A stretch of 64,000 nucleotides of DNA, taken from positions 53,161 to 117,160 of the forward strand of contig CAUYUA010000206.1 of assembly GCA_963575675.1 (NCBI GenBank), in the 5' to 3' direction. The translations under genes were made by a program, and so were the position numbers. Shown here piece after piece: positions 8,908 to 18,534 of the stretch. Below the pieces are notes generated by a model, which was given only the letters and a program-made list of their open reading frames with translations, was not told the origin of the DNA and did not search any database. Each line of letters begins with the position of its first letter. Positions within the stretch are counted from its first letter, which is position 1. The DNA comes from CAUYUA01 sp963575675. GTDB lineage: Bacteria; Pseudomonadota; Alphaproteobacteria; Azospirillales; Azospirillaceae.

Positions 8908-9338
8908 TAGCGAACTCTCGGCTTTATCGTCGGATAATCGCATCCGAACAAACAAGAGCCACTCAACGCGCCGGTGCTGTTGCGTTTGGCGTGCTCAGGC
9001 TCTTTTCTTCGTGGGGGATTATAGCATCAATGTGTGTCAAGGCCCAGCCATTGCCCCTCGTCCTAATCAATAAGCGGAACGATTGACTTACAGCCTTTGC
9101 TTTTGCATAAAAATCAAAAGAGGCCGAGAACTCAGTCTCTGGCCCCGTTTAATTATTCTTAATGAAATTGATTCAGAAAAATAGACAAGAAGGATGTTAT
9201 GGAAACCGACGTTCTTGCGAAGGCAACGCTCTGAAGACGTCTGAAGCGTTTTAATAAGAATAAAACACCGAAAAAGTTTTTTCGAGTTTTCGTCAGGAAG
9301 AGTATATAGACGTCTTCAAAATCAAAAGGGTTTCGTCG
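8908..9338. other. Divergent intergenic region CoA-transferase / pyrC (right arm)
   Basis: Mirror of 1503-1933. The 11-codon ORF is at 9199-9234 (ATG to TGA) with AGAAGGA upstream, followed by AACGCT..AGACGTCT..AGCGTT near 9225-9251. The pyrC start comes at 9339. A short family A hairpin lies at 9116-9146. Whether any of this regulates pyrC is untested. Confidence 0.5.
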
Positions 9339-10367
9339 ATGACTTCAATCACGTTCATTCGTCCGGATGATCTTCATGTGCATGTGCGCGATGGAGCGCT
9401 AATGCAAAGCGTTTTGCCTTACACCGCGCGTCAGTTCGGTCGCGCGATTATTATGCCGAATTTGCGTCCTCCAGTGACAACCACCGAGAAAGCGCAAGCG
9501 TACCGCGACGCGATTTTGGCGGCTCGTCCCAAGGGATCGAATTTCCAGCCTTTGATGACCTGCTATCTTACCGATGACATTTCGCTCAACGAGGTGGCGT
9601 CTGGAATGGTCGATGGCGTTTTTGCCGCCGCGAAGCTGTATCCCGCAAACGCCACCACCAACAGCGACTCCGGCGTAACCGATATAGAAAAACTAACGCC
9701 ATTGTTTGCCCTTTTAGAGCGTCAGGGCAAGCCATTGCTGATTCACGGCGAGGTCACAGACTCAACCGTCGATGTGTTTGACCGTGAATCCGTCTTCATC
9801 GACCGCGTTTTGGAGCCGCTTCTATCACGGTTTCCAGAGTTGCGCGTGGTGTTCGAGCACATCACGACGCAAGAAGCGGTGGATTTTGTTCGTTCACACG
9901 CCAAATCCGGAAGATTGGGAGCCACAATCACCGCACATCATATGCTTATCAACCGCAATGCGATGTTTCAGGGCGGATTGCGTCCGCATCATTATTGTCT
10001 TCCTGTCGCCAAGCGCGAGCGTCATCGGCAAGCGTTGGTTCAAGCGGCGACGTCGGGTGAGCCTGCTTTTTTCTTGGGTACGGATTCGGCGCCGCACCCA
10101 ATCTCGGCGAAAGAGTCGGCGTGTGGGTGTGCGGGAATTTACACAGCTCCGCTGGCGTTGGAGCTTTACGCCGAAGTGTTTGAAGAAGCGGGAGCCTTGG
10201 ACAAATTGGAAAATTTCGCCAGTCGGAACGGCGCTGCGTTTTATCGAATGCCGGAGAACAAAGACGTTGTGACTTTGGAACAGGAAATGTGGACGGTTCC
10301 GGAGCAAATTGATGGCGTTGCGCCGTTTCGCGCAGGGCAAACCATGCGTTGGCGATTTAAAGAGTAG
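9339..10367 (+). CDS. pyrC: Dihydroorotase, class II (right-arm copy)
   Basis: Identical 342-residue copy of the left-arm gene, with all metal-binding motifs intact (HVHVRDG, KLYPA, IHGEVT, EHITT, GTDSAPH). On this side the neighbour beyond the repeats is the complete MscS-like gene, so this is probably the original chromosomal context. pyrC is normally single-copy, so a perfect second copy fits a very recent duplication or an artefact. Confidence 0.95.
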   Translation: MTSITFIRPDDLHVHVRDGALMQSVLPYTARQFGRAIIMPNLRPPVTTTEKAQAYRDAILAARPKGSNFQPLMTCYLTDDISLNEVASGMVDGVFAAAKLYPANATTNSDSGVTDIEKLTPLFALLERQGKPLLIHGEVTDSTVDVFDRESVFIDRVLEPLLSRFPELRVVFEHITTQEAVDFVRSHAKSGRLGATITAHHMLINRNAMFQGGLRPHHYCLPVAKRERHRQALVQAATSGEPAFFLGTDSAPHPISAKESACGCAGIYTAPLALELYAEVFEEAGALDKLENFASRNGAAFYRMPENKDVVTLEQEMWTVPEQIDGVAPFRAGQTMRWRFKE

Positions 10368-10428
10368 ATTTTTGCCCTTCGTCTTCCTTCCAAGATAAAT
10401 GTGATCAAAAGAATAAGATTCTGCAAGA

Positions 10429-10719
10429 TTTTATAGATAAAAGATTCCAGAAGAAAATCGCTTTGCGAATAAGGGGGGATTGCGCTCCCCTTATGGTTCC
10501 CCACGACCAGGAACACAGCCCCTTTTGATTTATTGTTGTAGATTTCGTTCAATTGAGAACCCGAGAAAGAACTTCCAAAGAAATCGGGGCTCCGCCCTCG
10601 ACCCGCCAAAGGCCGGAAGGCCTTTGGAAACCATGACTTGGAGTTTGTAACGACTGAATGAGAGGGGGCCGTTTCAATTCGGGAAAACCGCATGATTTCC
10701 GGGCTTTCAATCGAACGGG
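10429..10719. repeat. Family A plus family B repeats between pyrC and the MscS-like gene
   Basis: Mirror of 122-412. The A element (about 10429-10524) carries AATAAGGGGGG and the CCAGGAACACAG half. It is followed directly by a B element (about 10538-10719) with GGCGGGTCGAGGGCGGAGC in reverse orientation. pyrC (+) and the MscS-like gene (-) converge here, so the composite may terminate both. Confidence 0.75.
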
Positions 10720-10738
10720 ATATAGACAGAGTTCGTCT

Positions 10739-12223
10739 TTATAACTTTAGGTCTGAAAAGTTTTTTCGCAATGCACGGAGAACGTCCGCAGACAGCTCTT
10801 GTTCCGAAAGCCGGACTTTTCGTTTTTCGCCTTCAACGGCTTCGGCTTCAAGAACTTGACGCGCCAGATACAAGCTCAAATCAGTGGCGAAAGATGGTCT
10901 TTCAACCAACACATGATGCAACGCCGAGAGCTTCCATTCCGCAACCAAAGTCGCCGTATGACTCCGCACAGTAAATTTCTGCGCGACGCCCAACACCAGA
11001 GACTCCAACCCGATCAAAGCTCCTGGTCCTTCAAACAAGTTTTTTCCTATCGCACTCTCTGCGCGCCCATGATCTTCGACTGTCAGCCCCTCGATAACCA
11101 ACATCATCGCCGTGGTGGTTTCGCCGGTTTGAGCCAAGACGGCGCCAGGAGAAAATTCACGTAAAACAGCCTCCGCGCCAAGTCTCTGTAGTTCGTTATG
11201 CGGCAAAGTTCCGAACAATGGAGCGTTTCGCAACAGCAAAGTCAAATGAGCCGCGCTTGGATAATGATTTATTTGGTGCGAAGGAAAAACACCCTGCTGT
11301 TGATAGGCTTCTTGTTTAACGCGCGAGGGTCGTATCCCCGCGCTCCCCAAATGCGCTAAAATCTGAGCGATCACAGCGCTTTGAGACCACGGCCTCATGT
11401 CGAGAGACGGAAATATGTTGACGATGTACTCGACGCCGTGAAGAGTAATCTCGCGCAACCAAATAACCGGGGGAGGCGCTGTCGCATCGGTGAAGCCTGT
11501 TGCCCCTTCGACGGCCGCCGCTTCGAGAATGCGAATAGCTCGCGCCGGAGCGACGTCCGGATCAAGAGTGACGATTATCTGAACACGGAGGAATTCATAT
11601 GGAGCAGAGTAATTCGTGATCGTTGATGAAGCAAGTCGGCTATTTGGAAGAATCACGACATTATTAAAAAGATCAATTATTCTTGTTGTGCGCCAACTTA
11701 TTTCAAGAATTTTTCCTTCTATTTCTTTGTCTCCGGCCTTGTGAAGTCGAATATTGTCTCCGATCTTGACGGGTCGATCGAGATTAATAGCGAGCCCCGT
11801 GAAAATATCAAGAATCATGTCTCGCAGGGCGAAGCCGAACACAAAACCGATCATGCCGGAGGCCGCCCAAAGAACGGTCAGGTCTTGCTTGAAAACAATT
11901 CCGACGACGGCGGCGAATCCCGCCAGCATAAGAATTATTCCGGAAAGCTGACCGAGCAGTCTTGGCGCCGGCGTGCCAAGCGCGGAAGCAACAACGCCAT
12001 CGAGGACAACATACTGAACAATTCGATGGATAAAAGTGATCAGAAAAATTATCTCGAAAAAGCTGAGGATGCGCGTGATGATCCACTGGACGTTACTGAG
12101 CGCATCTAAACCGATAACTTGATAGGCTTGGCCTCCATAATAGAGAGAAACTCCAGTGGCCAAACTGAGAATCAGCGGAGAAAGCAAACGACGGAGCCTA
12201 TAAGGCAGAAGGGGCAAACTCAT
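10739..12223 (-). CDS. MscS-family channel with C-terminal cyclic-nucleotide-binding domain
   Basis: A 494-residue inner-membrane protein. Four hydrophobic segments lie between about residues 15 and 145. The last contains the pore-lining-like stretch ASGMIGFVFGFALRDM. The MscS beta domain follows (LDRPVKIGDNIRL, WRTTRIIDLFNNVVILPNS, TNYSAPYE). From about 335 a cyclic-nucleotide-binding-like domain begins (PLFGTLPHNELQRL..FSPGAVLAQTGETTTAMMLVIEG). This architecture is that of bacterial cyclic-nucleotide-gated members of the MscS superfamily. Gating by a nucleotide is inferred and no ligand is shown. The last 34 codons are duplicated at the window's left edge. Confidence 0.88.
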   Translation of the reverse strand: MSLPLLPYRLRRLLSPLILSLATGVSLYYGGQAYQVIGLDALSNVQWIITRILSFFEIIFLITFIHRIVQYVVLDGVVASALGTPAPRLLGQLSGIILMLAGFAAVVGIVFKQDLTVLWAASGMIGFVFGFALRDMILDIFTGLAINLDRPVKIGDNIRLHKAGDKEIEGKILEISWRTTRIIDLFNNVVILPNSRLASSTITNYSAPYEFLRVQIIVTLDPDVAPARAIRILEAAAVEGATGFTDATAPPPVIWLREITLHGVEYIVNIFPSLDMRPWSQSAVIAQILAHLGSAGIRPSRVKQEAYQQQGVFPSHQINHYPSAAHLTLLLRNAPLFGTLPHNELQRLGAEAVLREFSPGAVLAQTGETTTAMMLVIEGLTVEDHGRAESAIGKNLFEGPGALIGLESLVLGVAQKFTVRSHTATLVAEWKLSALHHVLVERPSFATDLSLYLARQVLEAEAVEGEKRKVRLSEQELSADVLRALRKNFSDLKL

Positions 12224-12343
12224 GGAAACTCCGGTGAACGGCCTAAAACACGCCGATTAACAACAACGCCTCTTTATGAACGAGACCCGGACCAAAAAAT
12301 CGGCCGCCCACAAGAGGTTGATTCCATACGCAGATTCCCCTCG

Positions 12344-12727
12344 TCACCCCGCCCCCGTCTTAGCTTGCAACAATGCTTTAACCACCAACAACAAATCCTC
12401 TTGCTTAAAAGGCTTCAACATCACAGCGTCGCTCCCCATACGCTGAGCCCGAACAACCGGATCTCCGCTCTCCGAAGCTCCCCCTCCCGTCACCGCCAAA
12501 ATCGGCATATTCGGAACCAAACGACGCGCTTGCTGTATCACACAAACACCATCAATCTTCGGCATCCATATATCAGTGACCATAAAGTCAAAAGACGTCG
12601 CCAAAAGCCGCGCCAACCCTTCCGCGCCATTATCCACCGACGTCACAACATACCCGTCGTCTTCCAACATCATGCTCAACGTCAAACGAACCGCTGGGTC
12701 GTCCTCAATCAGTAAAATAGAAACCAT
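12344..12727 (-). CDS. Single-domain CheY-like response regulator
   Basis: A 127-residue receiver domain only. Acidic pair E8-D9-D10 is in LLIEDDPAV, phospho-acceptor D52 in VTDIWMP, T80 in LAVTGGG and K105 in LKPFKQED. There is no output domain. It lies 96 bp downstream of the large PAS histidine kinase on the same strand, so it is the probable phosphotransfer partner of that kinase, which lacks its own receiver. Start ATG begins MVSILLIED. Confidence 0.9.
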   Translation of the reverse strand: MVSILLIEDDPAVRLTLSMMLEDDGYVVTSVDNGAEGLARLLATSFDFMVTDIWMPKIDGVCVIQQARRLVPNMPILAVTGGGASESGDPVVRAQRMGSDAVMLKPFKQEDLLLVVKALLQAKTGAG

Positions 12728-12823
12728 TGATAAATTCGCCCATTACTGAATAAAATCAACATTCGCTCATGAAAAACCAAACGAATCTTCCCCACGGGAA
12801 ATAGGTCTTTCTTCGCTCGAAAC

Positions 12824-15800
12824 CTATTGCTTATTCGCCCTCGCCATCAAAGACGCATCCACTAAACCGACCGGCGGGTCAACCAATGGAAACAGAACCA
12901 TAAACGCCGCGCCTTCTCCTGGCTCACTTTCAACATAGATTGCTCCTTTCCAATCCCGCACAATTCCATAAACCACCGACAACCCTAATCCTGTCCCTTG
13001 CCCCACCGGCTTCGTCGTAAAAAACGGATCGAAAATACGCGCCTTAGTTGTCGCATCAATTCCATGACCATCATCGGCCACAGTCAAACGCAAGTATTTT
13101 CCTGGTCTTAAATCGTGCCGCGCAGCATCTCGACTCGTCAACTGAGTCTGATCAACATAAACTCGAATTAATCCATGATCGGAAATAGCGTGAACCGCGT
13201 TGTTGACCAAATTGATCACAACTTGCGACATTTCGGTTTCATTTCCCATGGCGTAACTATAGTCATCTAAGATATCGACCTCAATACGGACGGAAGGCGG
13301 CAAAGTCTGGCGCAAAAACTGAGTTGTTTGCGCCACAATACGCCCAATGGCGATAGGAGCGGCTCCTGGCGTCATCTGCCGCACATAGGTCAGAATATTA
13401 CGAACGATTTTTGCAGCCTTTTCCCCACTGCTATGAATTGTCTCCAGACATAATTTCATATTTCGATCTTCGCCCGCGCGCTTCAGAGCCAACTCCGACA
13501 AACCAAGAATCGGCTGCAACATATTGTTGAACTCATGAGCGACTCCACCAGCCAACTGCCCCAGACTTACGAGCTTCTGCCTCTGCCGATCGAGCGCCTC
13601 ACGCTCTTTATGCTCTGAAATATCTTGAACAATGCCGAACACCCGCAACGGGGTCCCCAATCGGTCATATTCCGCCTTACAACGAACAAACAACCATCGC
13701 GTTTTCTCCGCCGGACCATAAGACACGCGATATTCTATAGCGCCCTCGCGCACGCCGCCCGGCAAGGGCTGATCAGCCGTAATAGCGTCGCGAATTCGAT
13801 CATGATCTGCGCGATGGATCAAATCGAGGTAATTGGTTAGAGTCGGTTGATAAGTCTCCGGAGTGACGCCATGAAGGAAATAGCAATTGTCCGACCACAA
13901 CACAGAGCCGCTATTGAGATCGGCTTCAAAATGCCCAAGCTTTCCAAACCGATGAGCTTCGCGTAATTTGGCCTCGCTCTCGCGCAACCTCCTCTCCACC
14001 TCTTTCCGCTCTGTGATGTCCTGAACGGTGGCGAACAAGTGCTGCACGCCGGTAATCGGATCCGGCTCCACGCGCCAACGGGCGTCGAGCCAACGAGGAG
14101 CGTGATCGGAGGGGCGAATCACACGATACTCGACGCCACGCACCATGCGGTCCTCCATATCGCCAAGAACGGAGCGCACCACAGCGCGATCATCGGGATG
14201 TATCATATTGAAGTAACTTTCCATGCCGGGAGGAGACGCATCGGGCCTCAACCCATGAAGCAAGAAAGTATTCGGCGACCACACCGCTCCTTCTGCGCCA
14301 ACCCAAATTTCGAAATGCCCAATGCAACCGATGCGATGAGCTTCCAATAATTTGGCCTCACTGTCTCGCAAACGCCGCTCTATGCGCTTCCAATCCGTGA
14401 CGTCAACGCCGATCGCCCACCCGGCCCAGCCTTCGATCGGATAATCGGCGGCAATGCTGGACCAAGAGATAATCCGGATTCCACCGTCTTTTCCGAGAAT
14501 CTCGCTTTCGCGATTGCGAAAATTAACCGCGCCGGCGTTATTCCAACTCCAGGTTTCACCACCGGATCGATTAGGCGGCGACAATTTTCTCATCGCATCG
14601 GGGCAATCGACGATTTCTTCCGCACTATACCCACTAATCCGCTCGCATTCACGGTTCCATATGCGGAACAACGCCTTGTCATCCACCGCGAACATCAAAA
14701 CCGGCATATTTTCTACAATCGAACGGAATCGTTGTTCGCTTTGCCGCAAACGCTCTTCGGCGTCTTTGCTTAAGCGCAACTCCATTTCCTTGCGAGCGGT
14801 CATGTCTTGCGTGACCACCAGAATCTGAGTCGGACGCCCCGCCGAGTCGCATGTGACGCGCCATTCGCTATGCAGCCAACGAATTTCTCCTGAAGAGGTC
14901 GCAATTCTATATTCCGCGCCGCCGCGCCGCCGCCCTTCCCGCACATGAGTCGCCGCTTCGTAAACCAAAGACCGATCCTCGGCGCAAACCAACGCGCAGT
15001 AGTCATCCAGACCGGGCGGCGGAACATTGTCGGGAATGCCGTGCATCATTGCGCAAATGGCGTCCCAAACCATTTCGCCCGTGGTGAGATTGCCGAAAGC
15101 GTAGCCGATTTTCCCCAAACGCAGCGATTTGGTCAATTTCTCGACGTTTTCGCGCATCCGCAGCTCGCGGCTCTTGCGCTCCGTCACGTCCCAACAAACC
15201 CAGAAGACACCTGCGGGATGACTGTTGGCGTTCGACGCGCGACGCCACACGCTGGACAACCAACGAATCCGACCATCACGCCCCAACACGCGATAATCGA
15301 CCGCATACTCCGCCGGCTTGCTCTGATCGCCGCCGGCCTCGATGATGCGCGCGTGAATGTCGCGCACAATTGCGCGATCTTCCAACACCACCCAATCCAA
15401 ATACGCCGCCGGAGTCGACGCCGGATCATCCGGGTTTCCGCCATGAGCGAGGCAACAGCCGCGACTCCACGTCGCCGCGCCGGTGCGTAGATTCAGAGTG
15501 GCGTAACCAAATCGCCCCAAGCTCTGCGCTTCCTCGTTTTGCGACTCCAGCTCGCGCAATTTGGCTTCGTGCGCTTTACGTTCGGAAACGTCGAGAAATA
15601 CGGTCAACACGCCTAGAAACCGGCGACGAGAATCGCGAATCGGAGCCTTGCTGAACAACGCCTCCAATCTTTGCCCGTCGCCTCGGGTCAGAGAGACCTC
15701 TTGAAACGCCGAGGGCGCCCCCCACTCAAATAATTTTTGATCTTCTTGCGTCAGACGTCGAGCCATCTCCGCAGAAAAAATCTCGAACGCGCCGCGCCCG

Positions 15801-16951
15801 ACCATAACGTCCGCAGATTGTCGAAACAGATGCGCCGTCGCCGAATTGACCATAACGCAGCGCGATTCGGCGTCTTGCAAAAGAAGCCCGACCGGCGCGC
15901 TCTCCAACGCCGCGCGATAAAAATCACGCACGTTTTCCGCATCAAAGATTTTGCGGACGAACCCTCCGAATCGCCGATCCACGCACCACGCCACAAGAAA
16001 CAGCGCTCCTCCGAAAACCAACAAGAACACGATGTGTTGTTGAAGTTCTCCCTCCCAATCATTAAGCGCTTCTTCCGTCAACACCCCCACAACAAACATC
16101 AAGGACTCGAAGCGCAACGGACGCGCAAAGCCGATCCACAACGCAGACGCTTCGCCATTCGCCGCAGGAAACCGGACATTCGACAAAGGAGCCGTGGTTT
16201 TCCCCGTATTCAAGGGCAAATCAACGAAAGGCAACTCAATATTGTTGCGAACGCTCCACAGAGTCGAATCGGGATATTGCGCCAAAACCGCGCCCGACTG
16301 CGTCGCAAGCTGCGCCTTAATTCCCTCAAACTCCAAAAAAGAACCCGACGACACTAAATCCTTCAGACGCTGAACCAGCTTAACCGGGTCCAGCGCCACC
16401 GCCGCCACGCCTTGAAATTGAAGGTCTGCGCCGAAAATCGGTCGAGAAACAAAGATTGCGACCCGACCGGAAATCTTCTCCCGCACCGGCTCGCCGACGT
16501 AGAGCCGATTCTCCAAAGGATGCGCATGATGAACCTGAAAATGAGGTTGATCTTCGCCGAGTTCTCCCACCATCGCGTCGTGCAGGTTCGAAGGCGCGGC
16601 GCCGACGATCACGCCGGAACGATCATAAACCGACATCATCCAAATTTCCGGCGCCGCCGTCATCCGCCGATGGAGATTTTGTAAAAAAGCCTTGCCGACC
16701 ACCAAAGATTTTGTTGCTTCCGGCGCAATTTCCAACACCGCCAATTGCAAAATCGCATCGACGCGCTCCAATACGCCGTCGAATTCTTCCTGTCCAGCAT
16801 GCGCCAACGCCGCCATTAACGCCGTCGCAGCCATTGCGCTTTTATGGCGACTGCGATGCACAACAAATAAAGACGCACCAATCAAAAACAACAGCGCAAC
16901 GATCGCCAAAACACGAAAGCGATATGAATAACGGCGAGATGATTCGAACAA
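12824..16951 (-). CDS. Multi-PAS transmembrane sensor histidine kinase
   Basis: 1375 residues. A transmembrane helix lies at about 13-31, an extracytoplasmic sensor region (Cache-like, inferred) at about 35-300, and a second helix at about 303-325. Six PAS-type domains start near 345, 480, 615, 745, 873 and 998. Four are of the PAS_3 kind, with repeated phrases such as LGRFGYATLNL, LGKIGYAFGNL and FGKLGHFEADL. The HisKA box GGVAHEFNNMLQ is near 1139, the HATPase N-box VVINLVNNAVHAI near 1243, and DDGHGID near 1292. There is no receiver domain. It probably signals to the adjacent CheY-like protein. The ligand is unknown. Confidence 0.9.
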   Translation of the reverse strand: MFESSRRYSYRFRVLAIVALLFLIGASLFVVHRSRHKSAMAATALMAALAHAGQEEFDGVLERVDAILQLAVLEIAPEATKSLVVGKAFLQNLHRRMTAAPEIWMMSVYDRSGVIVGAAPSNLHDAMVGELGEDQPHFQVHHAHPLENRLYVGEPVREKISGRVAIFVSRPIFGADLQFQGVAAVALDPVKLVQRLKDLVSSGSFLEFEGIKAQLATQSGAVLAQYPDSTLWSVRNNIELPFVDLPLNTGKTTAPLSNVRFPAANGEASALWIGFARPLRFESLMFVVGVLTEEALNDWEGELQQHIVFLLVFGGALFLVAWCVDRRFGGFVRKIFDAENVRDFYRAALESAPVGLLLQDAESRCVMVNSATAHLFRQSADVMVGRGAFEIFSAEMARRLTQEDQKLFEWGAPSAFQEVSLTRGDGQRLEALFSKAPIRDSRRRFLGVLTVFLDVSERKAHEAKLRELESQNEEAQSLGRFGYATLNLRTGAATWSRGCCLAHGGNPDDPASTPAAYLDWVVLEDRAIVRDIHARIIEAGGDQSKPAEYAVDYRVLGRDGRIRWLSSVWRRASNANSHPAGVFWVCWDVTERKSRELRMRENVEKLTKSLRLGKIGYAFGNLTTGEMVWDAICAMMHGIPDNVPPPGLDDYCALVCAEDRSLVYEAATHVREGRRRGGAEYRIATSSGEIRWLHSEWRVTCDSAGRPTQILVVTQDMTARKEMELRLSKDAEERLRQSEQRFRSIVENMPVLMFAVDDKALFRIWNRECERISGYSAEEIVDCPDAMRKLSPPNRSGGETWSWNNAGAVNFRNRESEILGKDGGIRIISWSSIAADYPIEGWAGWAIGVDVTDWKRIERRLRDSEAKLLEAHRIGCIGHFEIWVGAEGAVWSPNTFLLHGLRPDASPPGMESYFNMIHPDDRAVVRSVLGDMEDRMVRGVEYRVIRPSDHAPRWLDARWRVEPDPITGVQHLFATVQDITERKEVERRLRESEAKLREAHRFGKLGHFEADLNSGSVLWSDNCYFLHGVTPETYQPTLTNYLDLIHRADHDRIRDAITADQPLPGGVREGAIEYRVSYGPAEKTRWLFVRCKAEYDRLGTPLRVFGIVQDISEHKEREALDRQRQKLVSLGQLAGGVAHEFNNMLQPILGLSELALKRAGEDRNMKLCLETIHSSGEKAAKIVRNILTYVRQMTPGAAPIAIGRIVAQTTQFLRQTLPPSVRIEVDILDDYSYAMGNETEMSQVVINLVNNAVHAISDHGLIRVYVDQTQLTSRDAARHDLRPGKYLRLTVADDGHGIDATTKARIFDPFFTTKPVGQGTGLGLSVVYGIVRDWKGAIYVESEPGEGAAFMVLFPLVDPPVGLVDASLMARANKQ

Positions 16952-17040
16952 CGAAATCCTCCAGCCTTACGGGCGGCCTTGCAAACAATCCAAACGACAA
17001 TTCGAAAGCGCGCCTTTGGCCGACTTAAATTGTTCTTATG

Positions 17041-18021
17041 TTATATTTCGGCTCCTGTCCACCGCCAAACCATCGTCGACATGATTTCCGACGCCTCAAC
17101 GTCGCGCGATGTGGGAACCTCGTAACAGGCCAGAGGCGTCAACCCGCCCGATCTCGCATAAGTTCGGCCGGGATCGCCAGAAATCACCGTCCGCCCTTCC
17201 GCCGCCCGGCTTTTCAACCACTCGAAAAAACGATCCGCCATCGGCTGCTCATAGAAGACATCGCCCGCCACGATCACCGCATCGCTCGGCAACACATCGG
17301 CCCCTCCGACGGGAACATTCGACATGCGCGCTCCCCAGACCTCTTCCAACGCGCGCGGCGCCAATGCGTCGCCCAAATACGCTTCGATCTCGACGCCGTT
17401 CAACGCCGCATTGATCTCCATAGCGGTCAAGGCGAACAAATCCGTATCAAATCCAATTACGCGCTCCGCGCCGACCTGCGCCGCCGCCAGAGCAATCACG
17501 CCGCCTCCGGCCGCCACATCGATCACAACCCGATGACGGAACAGCTCCGGATGATCAAGAATATAACGCGCCACGGCTTGTCCTCCCGGCCAAGCGAACG
17601 CCCAATACGGCGGCGGCAAATCAGAGTCCTTCATAAAACTTTCGGTCGCATGCCACAGCGGCGCCGCCTCCGAAGCCAAGCACATGCGAATCTCCGGCGT
17701 CAGCGCCGGACTAATAACCGTCGTCGCAGTCAGAATAAAGGCGCGAATATCCTTTTCCTGATCATTCAACAACGTCACGATCGAATGCAGACTGGAAAGA
17801 GAATCCGTCGAATGCGAATCGTCTTCCAAAAAGTCATCCTCCGACAAACAATCGGACGAACAATCGGACGAACAATCGATTGTCTGTGAATCCGCTAACG
17901 GAGAAGCCATTGCCTGTGAATCCGTAGGCTGAACATCCGCTGGAAAAGAATCGGAAACCTGACGCTGCATCACCGGATACTCCCATCGCACACGAGACCG
18001 CCAATCGAACCGCCCACGCAA
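17041..18021 (-). CDS. ETF-beta lysine methyltransferase-like (METTL20-type) protein
   Basis: Residues from about 90 resemble the class I SAM methyltransferases that methylate electron-transfer flavoprotein beta. PPPYWAFAWPGGQAVARY is near 145, the SAM motif VIDVAAGGGVIALAAA near 170, VIVAGDVFYEQPMA near 243 and the C-terminal SGDPGRTY. The first 90 residues are unlike the family: acidic, Ser/Asp/Cys-rich and partly built from a tandem DNA repeat (CAATCGGACGAA units at about 17850-17880). The true start may therefore lie inside the ORF, for instance at one of several internal ATGs. Other small-protein methyltransferase roles are possible. Confidence 0.7.
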   Translation of the reverse strand: MRGRFDWRSRVRWEYPVMQRQVSDSFPADVQPTDSQAMASPLADSQTIDCSSDCSSDCLSEDDFLEDDSHSTDSLSSLHSIVTLLNDQEKDIRAFILTATTVISPALTPEIRMCLASEAAPLWHATESFMKDSDLPPPYWAFAWPGGQAVARYILDHPELFRHRVVIDVAAGGGVIALAAAQVGAERVIGFDTDLFALTAMEINAALNGVEIEAYLGDALAPRALEEVWGARMSNVPVGGADVLPSDAVIVAGDVFYEQPMADRFFEWLKSRAAEGRTVISGDPGRTYARSGGLTPLACYEVPTSRDVEASEIMSTMVWRWTGAEI

Positions 18022-18534
18022 AACAGACCTTGAGTCAACTTGTTCTCTTCTCTCGACTCAAGACACACGACACGCAAAACGGCTTTTCCGCTATATATCG
18101 CGACACACGGCGCATTTCAGGAAAAAAAACTCCGACGCCCCCGCGCGCCGCCAAAACACAGGAAAACCCAAGGAAAATGTGACATTTCTCACGCATTCAA
18201 GACGTTTTTTCTGGACATCCCTTGCATTGCATGATAATCACGACGTGTTACGATTTGTTACCGATTGTTGCGGTTTGTTTCCCGACTCCATTCGTCACAT
18301 CGTTCGTCGCATCAATTTGCCCGCCGTTCGGGGGAGCGGTTGCCATCTCTGGACCATTCGGACCGTTCAAAAAACTCTAAAAATTCCGTCATAAAACGAC
18401 GCCAAACGATCCGATCACACTCCAGCGTTGGATTTGTTCCTTAAGCCCTTGCGCCGCAAACGTCGTTCCGACTTTTGCGGCGAAGTCCGCAGAGGAGCAA
18501 TATGGAAAGGGCATAATTCAAGGGGATGTTGTTC
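18022..18534. other. Intergenic region upstream of the CHAP gene
   Basis: A 500-bp divergent gap. No convincing ORF, RNA or repeat was recognised. An AAGGGG ribosome-binding site at 18520-18525 precedes the CHAP start. Confidence 0.5.

Larger units (their letters stand above)
5461..10840. repeat. Right arm of the 10.8-kb palindrome
   Basis: Reverse complement of 1-5380. It ends (as far as the window can show) inside the MscS-like gene at 10840, which pairs with position 1. Unlike the left arm, it continues into unique sequence, so this side shows the normal chromosomal context of pyrC. Confidence 0.97.

Noticed and set aside
1..10840. Linear-replicon telomere or hairpin chromosome end
   Set aside because: The palindrome centre lies inside the sequence, not at an end, and consists of ordinary dispersed repeats. 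No telomere resolvase or terminal-protein gene is seen.
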